Below are positions 11,011 through 21,922 of a DNA stretch of 64,000 bases, one piece after another. How positions within the stretch are numbered: position 1 is the stretch's first letter; each line of letters opens with the position of its first letter. The stretch is from Brachyhypopomus gauderio (taxonomy: Eukaryota > Chordata > Actinopteri > Gymnotiformes > Hypopomidae), in the NCBI RefSeq assembly GCF_052324685.1, contig NC_135218.1, forward strand, positions 11,842,858 to 11,906,857, written 5' to 3'. The notes below the pieces were generated by a model. That model saw only the letters and a program-made list of their open reading frames with translations, made no database searches and was not told the DNA's origin. The translations under genes were made by a program, and so were the position numbers.

Positions 11011-12534
11011 GGCGGCGGCGGCTTCATAGCCGGCAGCGGCGGCACGTGCAACGCCGGCACGTGCAGCGGCGGCACGTGCAGCAGCGGCAGCACGTGCAGC
11101 GGTGGCACGTGCAGCGTCATCAGGGGTGGCGAGGTCACGGCGAGCCGGGTTTGCCCGCGTGGCATCACGGGGAGCCGGGTTCACCTGCGTGGCGGCCTGG
11201 GGAGGTCGAACACAAAAGCTAAAGACATATTCCCCATAAAATTACCTGTCTCCGCCCCTACTACAAATAGTTAAAATGTAACCGAAGAGCTAGGATACCA
11301 TCTCAAAGGAACTTGAACTTACGGTCATCAGATGCAATTGTAACGAGGGCGTCCTCCGGACCACGGCGGCGGTACGTGCAGCGATGTCATGGCGAGCCGG
11401 GTTCACCCGCGCGGCGGCCTGGGGAGGTCAAAGACAAAAGGTAAAGACATATTCCCCATAAAATTACCTGTCTCCGCCCCTGACGTAAAACAGTGCCGCT
11501 TACTTCATGATAGTCATTTTGGATAAATCATTTACACATTCTATTTTGCAACAACCTGAATTGTAATTAGACCTACTATAAATAGTTAAAATGTAACCGA
11601 GGAGCTAGGATACCATCTCAAAGGAACTTGAACTTACGCGCTCCAGACGCATTTGTAATATCATGACCGGCACCCTCTGGACACGGGGCGACCACCCGTA
11701 CTGGAGGAAATCGAAGCATTCGTGAAGGGCGACAAAGGCACGGGCCGCGTTACGGGCGGCTGCGTCACGGGCCGGGTCATAGACCTGTCTCTGCCCCTGA
11801 CGTAAAACAGTGCAGCTTACTTCATGATAGTCATTTTGGAAAAATCATTTACACAGTCTATTTAGCAACAACCTGAATTGTAATTAGACCTACTATAAAT
11901 AGTTAAAATATAACCGAGGAGCTAGGATACCATCTCAAAGGAACTTGAACTTACGGTCATCAGATGCAATTGTAACGAGGGCGTCCTCCGGACCATGGGT
12001 GGCGGCCCCGGGGACACGGGGTGCAGCCGCGGGCGGTGGGCATGGGCGGCTGCGTCACGTGCGGATGCGTCACGGGCCACGTCACCGGCCTCGTCACCGG
12101 CCTCGTCACGGGCGGCGGCGGTACGTGCGGCCATGTCATGGCGAGCCGGGTTTGCCCGCGTGGCGTCACGGGGAGCCGGGTTCACCTGCGCGGTGGCCTG
12201 GGGAGGTCAAAGACAAAAGCTAAAGACATATTCCCCATAAAATTACCTGTCTCCGCCCCTGACGTAAAACAGTGCCGCTTACTTCATGATAGTCATTTTG
12301 GATAAATCATTTACACATTCTATTTTGCAACAACCTGAATTGTAATTAGACCTACTATAAATAGTTAAAATGTAACCGAGGAGCTAGGAATTAAGGTACC
12401 ATCTCAAACGAATTTGAACTTACGCTCATCAGTTTCCTCACGGCCCAATTGATTACGTATATCCCATGAAACATTGCTCCGCAATCATCAAAAACGTCGT
12501 CCGTCGTTTTAAACAGCGGCCGCTCCTTTTATAG

Positions 12535-12792
12535 TCACTTTGACTGTGACGTCACCAGTGTTGTCAGTAACGCGTTACTTAGTAACCAGAGACCGTACGT
12601 GACTCCCCGATCCGTACACTCTGCCCGATCCGTACCGAGCATGCGCGAGAACATGTGCGATTGGCCCAGGGACGTATCGGGCAGATATTTTGCGCATGCG
12701 TTAACGACACGGGCAGATATTTTGCGCATGCGTTAACACTTTACGACACTACTGGATGCGAAGTAGTAAACGGAGTGTGTCATTGTGAAAAA
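12535..12792 (+). promoter_or_regulatory. Promoter-like block: CRE and repeated NRF1-type sites
   Basis: It contains TGACGTCACC (a CRE-type site) at about 12546 and three NRF1-type sites: GCATGCGCGAGA near 12640, and TTTTGCGCATGCGTTAAC twice, in a directly repeated block at about 12680-12737. It ends just before an ATG. CpG content is clearly higher than in the following sequence. Function is inferred from motifs only. Confidence 0.5.
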
Positions 12793-12916
12793 ATGAAGGA
12801 TTTTAGATTTTATGGCGAGTTAAAGGAGTATATCTCCCACGGTTTATTCAAACCGAGTTGTGATAAAAATATGCGACGCGAAATTCGTCGTGTCTCTGAA
12901 AATTTTATAGTTAAAG
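12793..12916 (+). pseudogene. First exon of an integrase-type transposon gene
   Basis: An ATG opens MKDFRFYGELKEYISHGLF, followed by MRREIRRVSENFIVK and a consensus donor AAAG|GTAAGT at 12916. A short helical stretch ending in K/R-R-x-I-R-R-x-x-x-x-F-x-V-K directly before the zinc-binding domain is typical of integrase-like transposases (Ginger/KRBA2-type). No HHCC or DDE exon follows in the window, so this is a gene start without its body. The family call is by motif resemblance only. Confidence 0.45.
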
Positions 12917-13827
12917 GTAAGTTAAATTCAAACCATGTTCTCAAGTTAACAGTCGGTCCTGTCGTGGAATCCCTGATAGCACATATACGTCTCCAATACG
13001 TCTGGAAAAGGTCGTAACATCTTAAATGCGTCTGTTCCATTTGGATTGATCTTACATTGGTCTTATTATCATCGTGTTGCAGACGTCTACGCATATACGT
13101 CTTCCTTACATCTTCACCTGATCTGCAATTTGACAGCTAGCACACTTACATCTCCAATACATCTGGAAAAGGTCGTAACATCGTGTTCCATTTTGAATTT
13201 AACCAATTTAACCACGCCGCCTACTTTCGTATTGTAGCAGCGAAACACCTCAACAAGATTGTTGGAATCTCCGTGGCGAGTTTAAAGAGCTAGCGCGAGC
13301 TAACCAATTAACGGACACTCAACTGTTTTGTGAGCTATAGCCGATGACACCGACTACTCCTGACCTGTTCACCGTTTACAAAAGTAAGTAACTTTGCTAA
13401 CTGGCTAACATTTACTGTCTGTGGCCAAATTTCCTGAAGAACACTACCGTTCGTTTTTAGGAGCAGTTTTTTTATATTCATAGCTAGAAACTTGTCAATT
13501 CATACTAACAAATACAATTATATTATTAATTTAGCATTAACTGGCTGCCGTTTACCGCTAACAACGTTAGCGTCACTGTTAGCATATTGCCTTAAGAATG
13601 GTTATCGCCGGCTAGCCATTAACCTAGCCTCATTTTAGCTTTGGCTAACGCTAGGAAACACACTTGGCTTGTCTTGGCCTGTTGTGAATAAGTTTGAACA
13701 GCCGTGAATACAAATATGCAGAATCAATTGAGGCACTAAAGGGCCAAAATGATCAAAATTAATTGTATTGGCAAAATGATTTAGATCATAGAACTAAATC
13801 ACATGCTGAGATTAGCTTTGTGTGTGT
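12917..13827. other. No gene recognised; degenerate duplication
   Basis: A block with CAATACGTCTGGAAAAGGTC near 12994 recurs near 13152 as CAATACATCTGGAAAAGGTC, a roughly 160-bp degenerate tandem duplication. An exon-like ATG (MTPTTPDLFTVYK) at 13344-13383 ends at a GTAAGT donor but has no recognised partner exon. Confidence 0.45.
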
Positions 13828-13927
13828 GGTCTTTCATGACGAGGCTGAAATTTGTTCCTTATTCGCCAGTGTCTTATTCGCACTTTCCCACCTTAAAAAA
13901 TAATGCGGTAGTTTCATTATGTCGCCG

Positions 13928-14405
13928 CGATAGAATGTATTGTACATTTCTATGGCTGTATCTCCTGATTCTTACATCGTCTCCGGGATCTGACAAGCTG
14001 GTTTGGTTGACCACATAAGTGACTGTATAAATCCAGAAGAAGAAGGTTTTTTACTGTAGAATATTTTTACAATCATCCCGTGAAATTGGCATGTCAGGCG
14101 ATAGAATGTAATGTGCATACAGTGCATTGGTCTTAGTTTCTATGGCTGTATCTCCTGATTCTTACATCATCTCAGAGATCTGACAAGCAGGTTTAGTTGA
14201 CCACATAAGTGACTGTATAAATCCAGAAGAAGAAGGTTTTTTACTGTAGAATATATTTTTTTATTGACCTGTGAAGTTGGCATGTCAGGCGATAGAATGT
14301 ACTGTGCATATAGTGCATTGGTCTTAGTTTGTATGGCTGTATCTCCTGATTCTTACATCGTCTCAGAGATCTGACAAGCAGGTTTAGTTGACCACATAAG
14401 TGACT
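13928..14405. repeat. 171-191 bp tandem repeat, about 2.6 copies
   Basis: Units begin CGATAGAATGTA at 13928, 14099 and 14290 and share CTATGGCTGTATCTCCTGAT and GTTGACCACATAAGTGACTG. The third copy is cut at 14405 by the hAT-like piece. Confidence 0.9.
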
Positions 14406-14548
14406 AGGGCTGGACCCGGATATTCGGTCATTGAGTAGGTATTCGGTTTTTAATTTTGGTATTCGAATATTCGTGTTTTTTTTTTGTTTTTTTTTTCTTA
14501 GCTCCGCCTCACTCTAACTTTACAGTTCCGTTCAGGTTAATGGCGGTA

Positions 14549-15054
14549 CAGTGGGGAAATTAAGTATTTAGTCAGTCACCAATTGTGCAAGTTCTCCCAC
14601 TTTAAAAGATGAGAGGCCGATAATTGACATCATAGGCAGACTATGAGAGACAAAATGTGGAAAAAAAATTGAGAAAATCATTTTGTCTGACTTTTAAAGA
14701 ATTTATTTGCAAATAATGGTGGAAAATAAGTATTTGGTCAATAACAAAAGTTCATCTCAATACTTTGTTGTATATCCTCTGTTGGTAATGACAGAGGTCA
14801 AACGTTTTCTGTAGGTCTTCACAAGGTTGAAGCCCCAAAGCATGATGTTGCCACCCCCATGGTTCACAGTTGGTATGGTGTTCTTTGGATGCAACTCAGC
14901 ATTCTGTATACTGTTAACAACTTCAAAAAGGTGCCATTAATACAGGTAATGAGTGGGGGAAAGAGGAGCCTCTTAAAAAAGAAGTTACAGATCTGTGACA
15001 GCCAGAAATCTTGCTTGTTTGTAGGTGACCAAATACTTATTTTCCACCATTATT
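14549..15054. mobile_element. Deletion derivative of a Tc1 element
   Basis: It starts with TA then CAGTGGGGAAATTAAGTATT, the same end as the full element at 61216-62813. It jumps within the former transposase (around 14830) to the promoter-proximal end (GCAACTCAGCATTC, then GGTGCCATTAATACAGGTAA), and ends near 15054 before the inverted terminal repeat is complete. Most of the transposase is deleted. Confidence 0.85.
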
Positions 15055-15441
15055 TGGAATGGAAAGTGTGAATAAGACACCGGCGAATAAGGAACCAACT
15101 TCAGCCTCGTTCTTTCATGTAAGGTTTTCAGTCAGTTTGCCAGTAGATGGAGGCCAAGTATTACCATACAGATATTATAGTGACAAAAGACATTTTAGTG
15201 AATGAAAAGGTTCATTTCTAGTCAGGCAGTGCACTTTTTGTTATGAGATGTAATTGGAAAGTTATTGACCTCATTGATCTCAATCATACAAGACCCATTA
15301 CTTGTCTGTATTCTGCACAACAGGATTGCAGCATGAGTTTTTATAATTTAGGTTTTTGGGTACTATAGCGACCCCGACAGGGTCATTTATGTCATGTCTT
15401 TAATGAACTATTATATATTTAATCTTTACACAACTTTTTGG

Positions 15442-15509
15442 GTTTTAGGTAATCTGCATTGCAGCTCATGTATTCACAATAATGAACAGCAATGCAGATG
15501 ACCTAAAAC
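15442..15509. repeat. 21-bp hairpin with one mismatch
   Basis: Arm 15442-15462 (GTTTTAGGTAATCTGCATTG plus C) pairs with 15489-15509 with a single mismatch across a 26-nt loop. The size is compatible with a microRNA precursor or a tiny MITE. Pairing outside the arms is poor. Confidence 0.7.
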
Positions 15510-15534
15510 AATCCAGCAAGTATAAATCAGAATC

Positions 15535-16613
15535 AGAAATACTCTATTGATCCCAGGGGGAAATTGCACTTGTTACAGCAGCAACCTATATAGGTATAAG
15601 CACTCCCAAGAAATAATTTACAGCAATAAAGAAAATTGCAATATGCATATCTAAAGATACAAGGACTTATAATACAAAGCAAAATATAATATATAAAATT
15701 ATATTATACAATAAAATATGACTGTACATGTGGGCGGTGTCATGTGATAATAGAGGAATTGTAAAGTCTGATAGCCACTGGTAGGAAAGACCTCCTGTGG
15801 CGTTCTGTAGTGCATCTAGGCTGAATGAGTCTTGCACTGAATGTGCTCCTATGGCTCATCACTGTGTGATGAAGAGGGTGGAAGCCATTGTTCATGATGG
15901 TCCGCAGCTTGGACAGTGTCCTCCTCTCAGACACTGCCGTCAGAGAGTCTAGCTCCACACCCACAACATCACTGGCTCTTCGGATCAGTTTCTTGAGTCT
16001 ATTGGCATCTGCCACCCTCAGCCTGCTGCCCCAGCATGCCACCATGTATAGGATGGTACTGGCCACTACAGGCTCATAAAAGATCCTCAGCATGGTCCTG
16101 CAGATATTGAAGGACCTCAGCCGCCTCAGAAAATAGAGACAACTTTGGCCCTTCTTGTAGAGGGCGTCGGTGTTCTTAGTCCAGTCCAGTCTGTTGTCGA
16201 TGTGTACGCCCAGATATTTATAGTCCTCCACAATGTCCACACTGACCCCTCTGATGGAAACAGGGGTCACCTGCATTTTGTCCCTCCTCAGGTCTACCAC
16301 CAGCTCCTTTGTCTTCGTCACGTTGAGCTGTAGATGGTTCAGCTCACACCATGTAACAAAGTCGTTCACCGTCGCCCTGTACTCATCTTCATCACCCCTG
16401 CTGATACATCCAACTAGTGGAGAATCATCAGAAAACTTCTGGAGGTGGCAGGTCTCTGTGCAGTAGTTGAAGTCAGTGGTGTAGAGAGTGAAGAGGAAGG
16501 GAAACAGAACAGTTCTTTGTGGGGCTCCCGTGTTGCTGACCACTCTGTCTGACACACAGTGTTGCAGACGTACATACTTTGGTTTGCCAGTCAGGTAGTC
16601 AACAATCAAAGAT
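15535..16613 (-). pseudogene. 5'-truncated LINE, RT C-terminal half (Rex1/L2-like)
   Basis: The minus-strand reading at 16609-15740 (289 residues) has RT palm-region motifs in decayed form: NTGAPQRTVLFPFLFTLYTT, where a G is expected in place of R, and FSDDSPLVG in place of FADD. It continues through QLNVTKTKELVVDLRR, YKYLGVHIDNRLDW and the C-terminal FHPLHHTVMSHRSTFSARL. The 3' end at 15535-15560 (AATCAGAAATACTCTATTGA) is a frequent fish LINE tail. Missing the catalytic Ala and the 5' half, it is dead. The LINE at 24782-26045 looks like a relative retaining the other half of RT. Confidence 0.75.
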
Positions 16614-16973
16614 GATTAAATATATAAAAGTTCATTATCTAGAATGCCATATATTAAATCTTGAGGCAGACAAACTGATATGACAAAAGTATATGATCAA
16701 ATATATATAGTTTATGTCTCTCCCATAAATATTCTGGATCCCTCTCAAAATACAGCTATAAACAAGATTATCACAAGTAGCATATGACAATTGACTCCAA
16801 ACATTTCATGGTATAGTGACTAACAATGTTCAGAATGAAGATCAAGATGCATAAAACCTATTATTTCTTTGTCAAAGTTAAAGTAATCACCAAGTCTAAC
16901 ATGGCAAGATTATTAACTACAAGTCCCAAAGTACTTTTTTCTAACACTCAATAATTGTCTCTTTTTGTGCAGG
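16614..16973. other. No gene recognised
   Basis: AT-rich sequence upstream of the CACTA-like transposase exons. It is probably intron or 5' noncoding sequence of that element. Confidence 0.4.
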
Positions 16974-18590
16974 TTGACTTGCAAGACAGGTGCCGCCTTC
17001 ATCCAAAAAAGGTATGAATTGAAAATGCAAAAGTTCCTTTAAATGGTTATGACAAAACAGACTGAATATGACAATGTTTTGTATGTTGCTTTATTGTGTA
17101 GTATGTCTTGCAGAAAACCATCTTATTGGACAATTAAACGAAGAGCGAAAGAATGGGTTGATAGAGACATACAGTCAATTCAGGCAACAGAGTGGGGGCA
17201 GAGCAAAATTTAGAAAAAGAAAACAATACAATAGGTCTAGATGGCGATGATAACATGGAATTCATGGACTGCCAAAGTACTGTGTGTGAGACAGTGACTA
17301 TGGTTCCTGTACTAATGATTTATCTGAGTTTAATTCTGGATCTGACTCTGAAACGGAGTGTGACTTTTTACAGGATGAACTTGCGAAATGGGCAGCTGAG
17401 CACCACATTACGCACAATGCCGTAAATGCCCTGCTATCTGTCCTTGGCAAGCATCACCCAACTTTACCTAGAGATGCTAGGACACTATTAGGTACAGTGA
17501 GGTCAGGTGAGTTTGCAATTCAGGAGAAAGCTGGTGGTCAGTACTGCTACTTTGGTGTGCTTCACTCAATCTTGCACATTCTACAAAAAAAACAAGAGGT
17601 TACCAAACATTTGAAACTTCAAATCAACATTGATGGGCTGCCACTTTTCAAAAGTTCACCAACACAACTATGGCCGATTCTTGTAACTGTTGTAAACTTA
17701 CCACACCATGAGCCTGTCACAATTGGACTGTTCTGTGGTGCAAGAAAGCCTGATTCTGCAAGTGAGTTTCTGGATGACCTCGTATCAGAGATAGTTAAAC
17801 TGGAAGATGGGTTTGACTTTGAGGGAATCAGGCTATGCTTAAAGGTCTCCTCTGTGGTTTGCGATGCACCGGCACGTGCTTTTGTTAAGTGTGTAAAAGG
17901 TCACACAGGGTACCATGGGTGTGAGAAATGCACACAGGACGAAGTTTACATGGACAACAGAATGACATATCCAAGAACGGACATGCCACTCAGAACCGAT
18001 GAAAGTTTCAAAAATAAGACAGATTCAGATCACCACCTTGGCATTTCACCTTTAGAAAGAACATCTTCAGGAATGGTATCTGGGTTCCCTCTTGATTATA
18101 AGCACCTTGTGTATTAGGTCCACCTTGTGTATTAAGTTAGGTCCTCTCACTTGCAGGCTGTCTGGGTTTCAGCAAAATCTATTAACAGAACGACTGCTGG
18201 GTGCTCAGAGCTGCGTGCCTCTAGAGTTTGCACGTAGACCAAGGTCTCTCAGAGAAATTGACAGATGGAAAGCCACAGAATTTAGGCAATTTTTATTGTA
18301 CACGGGTCCTGTTCTGCTCAAAGATGTACTGCACACCGCAGTGTATGAACATTTTCTGCTTCTGTTTGTGGGAAATTTCATACTTAGCAATAATAGCCTG
18401 ATCGAGGACTACTTGGGCTACGCCAATTACATATAGGGTCTTTTTGTGTCTCATTTTGGAGAGCTGTATGGCCCTAAATTTGTCTTCTACAATGTTCACA
18501 ATTTAGTGCATCTTGCACAAGATGTAAAAAACATGGTGCTCTCGACAGCTTCAGTGCTTTCCAATATGAAAACAACCTGAATAAAATTAA
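16974..18590 (+). pseudogene. CACTA/EnSpm-like transposase, decayed
   Basis: Exon-like pieces run from VDLQDRCRLHPKK (after a TGCAG acceptor near 16974, donor GTATGA) through KPSYWTIKRRAKEWVDRD and a long open part at 17370-18113. That part has LQINIDGLPLFKSSPTQLWP, VTIGLFCGARKPDSASEFLD, VVCDAPARAFVKC and KGHTGYHGCEKCTQ. A C-terminal part follows at 18170-18580 (RSLREIDRWKATEFRQFLLY, LLKDVLHTAVYEHFLLL, HFGELYGPKFVFYNVHNLVH). The I/D-G-P-LFKSS..WPI and GxxGC..C order matches the animal transposase-domain family usually placed in the CACTA/CMC group; that placement is from memory. Frameshifts occur near 17230-17340 and 18110, with stops throughout. The partner gene is the DUF4806-type gene downstream. 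Confidence 0.65.
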
Positions 18591-18982
18591 AAAGCTCATT
18601 AGGAAACCTAGCTGTCCTCTGAGTCAGATTGTAAAGAGACTATCCCAGAAACCATGGAGTGACAGCATGGAGAAAAAGACAAGGGTGACAAAAGAACATA
18701 CCTCTGGTCCTCTTTCACCACCTTCCTGTGGTGCAACACAGTACAAAGAACTGGCAACCTCACTCTTCACTATCAAACTTGACCAAGCCAACAGCCATAT
18801 ATATTTTTTTAAGGTTATTTGTAGATAGTACTGCAAGCTACACATCAAAAGGTTCGGATATGTTCTAAAATAGTAATATACTTTTAATATTTTGTGATCA
18901 ACAATGAGATCAAAAATAATTTATTAGATCATAAATCTAATTTTCGTATTACCTAATTTTATGCCGCAATATCTGATAATGA

Positions 18983-19096
18983 AAAATTGATGTTATAGAT
19001 AATCATTATTCTTGATGCGCTACATGTCATGGTACAGAGGGCCCATACCGTGAGATGTAGAGCATCAAGAATAATGATTATCTATAACATCCATTT
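18983..19096. repeat. Near-perfect 52-bp-arm palindrome
   Basis: The left arm from 18983 (GATGTTATAGATAATCATTA, TTCTTGATGC) is matched in reverse complement by the right arm ending 19096, with about 5 mismatches and a spacer of only a few bases around 19039-19042. It would fold into one long hairpin. It lies between the two CACTA-like genes. Confidence 0.85.
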
Positions 19097-19906
19097 TTTT
19101 AATGAAAACATTGATTTCAAGCTTTTGAATGGCTGTCTAGATGGAAGATTATTTATTTAGGTATTATCCGACAGAACACATTTAATTTTCGGGTCTGGGG
19201 TCTGGCTTCACAGTACAGCTTACAATGTACCTCATAAGGCTGGGCGATATGGAGCAAAAATAATATCTCGATATTTTTTAGCTGAATGGCGATATACGAT
19301 ATATATCTCGATATTTTTTCTTCCCAAAAGGTAATAACAAAGAGGCAGTAATAAGTCAAATCTACGTCCCAAATGAGTTGCGCGAAGAAGAGAGGCAGGA
19401 CAGGGCGGAAGTTGTTAAAAGAGAAACTCAAGTAAATTCACTATTCACAGTGTTGTGCGTGACCGAGTTCAAAAGAACGCATTCATTGAACACGCTCATT
19501 TTTTCGTGAACGTTGAACTGAACGAAACACATTTTTAAATAACTTGAATGTGAATTAGTTCACATTGTGTCATGAACGGTAGACATCACTGTAAATGAAC
19601 GTTGGAATTTGTTTCCATTGAAAACTGAGTGACATCTGTTTTTTCTTTTGAAACGCAACGAGAGAAAGTTCCTCCCTTCTGTATTCTCGCTGGTGCCGCT
19701 TAAATCATGCATCACCAGACAGAAATGGTTTTGACGTTGTGTGCGCAATGCATTGTGGGCAACGTAGTGTCCGCATGAGAATAGTTAACATACTGGCTAG
19801 TTAATAACATACTGGCTTCCGCACGACCTTACCCGTGATGAATTGCAGCAGAGCGGGGTAGGCATAGCACTTATAAGAACGTATAGTGATTTCTAGCTTG
19901 TAGTTG

Positions 19907-20731
19907 TCACGTCTGGCTCCGCCCCCTTCTAGTCTTGTCGTTTTTATGTTTTCCTTGTTCTTGTTACGCCCCTCTGTTTCAGCTGTTCCGTGTTAGCTTG
20001 TCTTAGTTTTACAAGTGTGTGTGTGTGTGTATTGCCTATGTCCAGACTATACCTTGAGGGATCATTGTCGTTTCTTTAGCTCCTAGTTGGTGTGTATATG
20101 TCCAGACTATACCTTCAGGGATCATTGTCGTTTCTTTAGCTCCTAGTTGGTGTGTATATGTCCAGACTATACCTTCAGGGATCATTGTCGTTTCTTTAGC
20201 TCCTAGTTGGTGTGTATATATAGCCTATGTCCAGACTATACCTTCGGGGATCATTGTCGTTTCTTTATTTCCTAGTTGGATGTGCACGGTATTCACGCCT
20301 TATCTGTGATTCGTGGTTTTGATTAGCTTCGTGTTTGTGTATGGTTAAAGTCTCTGTTCCATTTTCAGGTTCGTAGTGTTTTAGGTTTTCAGTTCATGTT
20401 TGGTCTCCGTGTTCTCTAACGTGATATCGTGCCTGGCAATACATGTATGTTCTGTTAGACTTCGTGTTCATGTATGGCCGTTACTTGCTTCCCGTGTGTT
20501 TGTTCATGTCAGTGTATGTAACAATTAGTTGTACTCTTGTGTTTGGTCTAGTTTTGTGCCCTTGTCATTTCCGCTGCCTTTCAGTGTATTAAGCGTTATT
20601 TCTCTATTCATCATGCCACGTCATTCGTGGTCCACTCGCGTGTCGTCTGCAACTGTAAGATGTGAAATAAAATCTAATGAGATTGTACTATCTGCTTCGC
20701 ATTTGTGTCCGCCCCTTGATTGCGCAACAGC
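19907..20731 (+). mobile_element. Possible solo LTR containing 60-bp repeats
   Basis: The block runs from TGTCACGTCTGGCTCCGCCC to GATTGCGCAACA, with AATAAA near 20667 shortly before the end, like U3-R-U5 of an LTR. No target duplication matched, so the borders are provisional. Confidence 0.4.
20037..20280. repeat. 60-bp tandem repeat, 4 copies
   Basis: TATGTCCAGACTATACCTT, GGGATCATTGTCGTTTCTTT and CTCCTAGTTGGTGTGTATA repeat at exactly 60-bp spacing from 20038, 20098 and 20158. A fourth copy is shifted by a few bases. Confidence 0.93.
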
Positions 20732-21626
20732 CAAATCGTGAAAAAAGTATTTGAATATCTCACGAAAAAAAGTAAAATTAACTGAACTTTGAACTATTTC
20801 ATAATTAAAATTGTGAACTTTGAACGTGAACTGTTCATGAAATACTTCCACACTACTGATGTAGCTCCTCGTTTAGGAACTAAATCATTCACAGTGTGAG
20901 CACTGCTGCTCTCTCCGCTGTTGGCCATGTTTATTTTGCGCGCTGCACGCACAACCTGCGTCCTTGCGTCATAATGTCGCGATATTGCGAAATCCTATCG
21001 AATAAAGAAATGTACCGGTATTTTTGTGAACGATATTATATCGCCCACCCCTAGTACCTCATAGTGGAGTTTATTAAGGAGGGGCAAACTGGACCAGTGG
21101 CAAAGTCCTGGTACATGGATGGGTTCTCCTGGTGGCCTCCCTATAAAGATCAAAGCCGACTTTTTAAAAAGTGTTAAAAAAGCTGAGGTTCCCCAGCCAG
21201 ATAAAGGGTGGAAAAAACACAGTGTGCGAATCCTTTATGAATCAGGTAATAAAGACATGCATATGTTAACATATACAATACAAAATATTATTAGGACCTT
21301 ATCATAGCATGACAGATGGTTCTTTTTCATGGCTGTCATTATTTCCCCCCAGAATCATTTGATAAGGTTTTTTTCTAAATGGAAAAAGTCGTGCTATACA
21401 TCAGATGTTAACTCTGACACAGAGGTTCTAGGAAAGAGAGTCAGCAAGTAAGCTGTGCATTCTATACAATTAATGTTTTAAAACAATTCTGTGATAGAAC
21501 CAGTTATTAACATACTTTTACTTGTAGAAGAAAAGTATACTCTTCATCGGACAAAGATGAAATGCCACCTATGAAAAAACAAATTCCTTCTGCCCCAAGA
21601 CCCCCAGCCCCACCACAGACATGTAG

Positions 21627-21922
21627 ATGTCACAGTGAGGTGTGCCCCCTACTGGCCGCCTCCGTCCACAGCGGCTGTTGTTGTTGTTTGGTGACGTCAT
21701 GTGCGTCCCTCAGGTGGGCGGAGCCCGTGATCCGTCTTACCTGAGGGTCGTTTGTTTGCCTATATATGTCTTGTCTTTGTACCAGTTGACCGCTGGTCAT
21801 TATATCCTTAATTTGGATCTTTTGCACGGGTTTTGGTTTGCACACTTTCTATTAAACCATCCTTTTTCCCCTGAGACTTGGTGTGATCGCTTCCTTTTAG
21901 TTGCTCACCCCTGCCCGTCACA
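21627..21922 (+). mobile_element. LTR of a retroelement (same family as 63031-63348)
   Basis: TG...CA borders: TGTCACAGTGAGGTGTGCCC to CACCCCTGCCCGTCACA. It contains GTGGGCGGAGCCCGTGATCC, TATATATGTCTTGTC and CTATTAAACCATCCTTTTTC, which reappear in reverse complement in the solo LTR at 63031-63348. Here no 5-bp duplication closes the right side. Leader-like DNA follows instead, so this is the 5' LTR of a truncated copy. Confidence 0.75.

Larger units (their letters stand above)
10620..12430. repeat. Higher-order tandem repeat, 4 units of variable length
   Basis: The same flank, TAGTTAAAATGTAACCGAGG then GAGCTAGGATACCATCTC and GAACTTGAACTTACG, occurs near 11268, 11585, 11902 and 12361. Each follows a block with ACATATTCCCCATAAAATTA and CTCCGCCCC, present in whole or part. 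The units differ mainly in the length and sequence of an inner GC-rich minisatellite, longest in the first. No protein is supported. Confidence 0.85.
13832..15120. mobile_element. Nonautonomous element with 55-bp inverted ends around tandem repeats
   Basis: The left block at about 13832-13890 (GACGAGGCTGAA, CCTTATTCGCCAGTGTCTTA) is repeated in reverse complement at about 15060-15118 (TAAGACACCGGCGAATAAGG, TTCAGCCTCGT). Between them are three tandem units, a hAT-like piece starting TAGGGCTGGACCCGGATATT at 14406, and a Tc1 deletion derivative. The inverted pair and the tandem units look like the original element. Confidence 0.6.
19235..21053. mobile_element. hAT element with 8-bp target duplication
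   Basis: The left end TAAGGCTGGGCGATAT and right end ATATCGCCCACCCCTA are imperfect inverted repeats. They are flanked by the perfect 8-bp duplication GTACCTCA at 19227-19234 and 21054-21061. The element is 1819 bp and has no recognisable transposase. It contains further insertions, including a hAT-like segment near 19452-20857 with ends CAGTGTTGTGCGTGACCGAG and CACACTACTG, and an LTR-like block. Confidence 0.9.

Noticed and set aside
10599-11274. Several long overlapping open frames on both strands encoding Arg-, Ala-, Pro- or Gly-rich repeats
   Set aside because: They follow from 12-bp and 15-bp tandem repeats (multiples of three) without stop codons; no composition or motif supports a real protein.
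19452-20857. Inner hAT-like pair of ends (CAGTGTTGTG and CACACTACTG)
   Set aside because: The adjacent 8 bases do not match on the two sides, so it is mentioned only as a likely nested segment.
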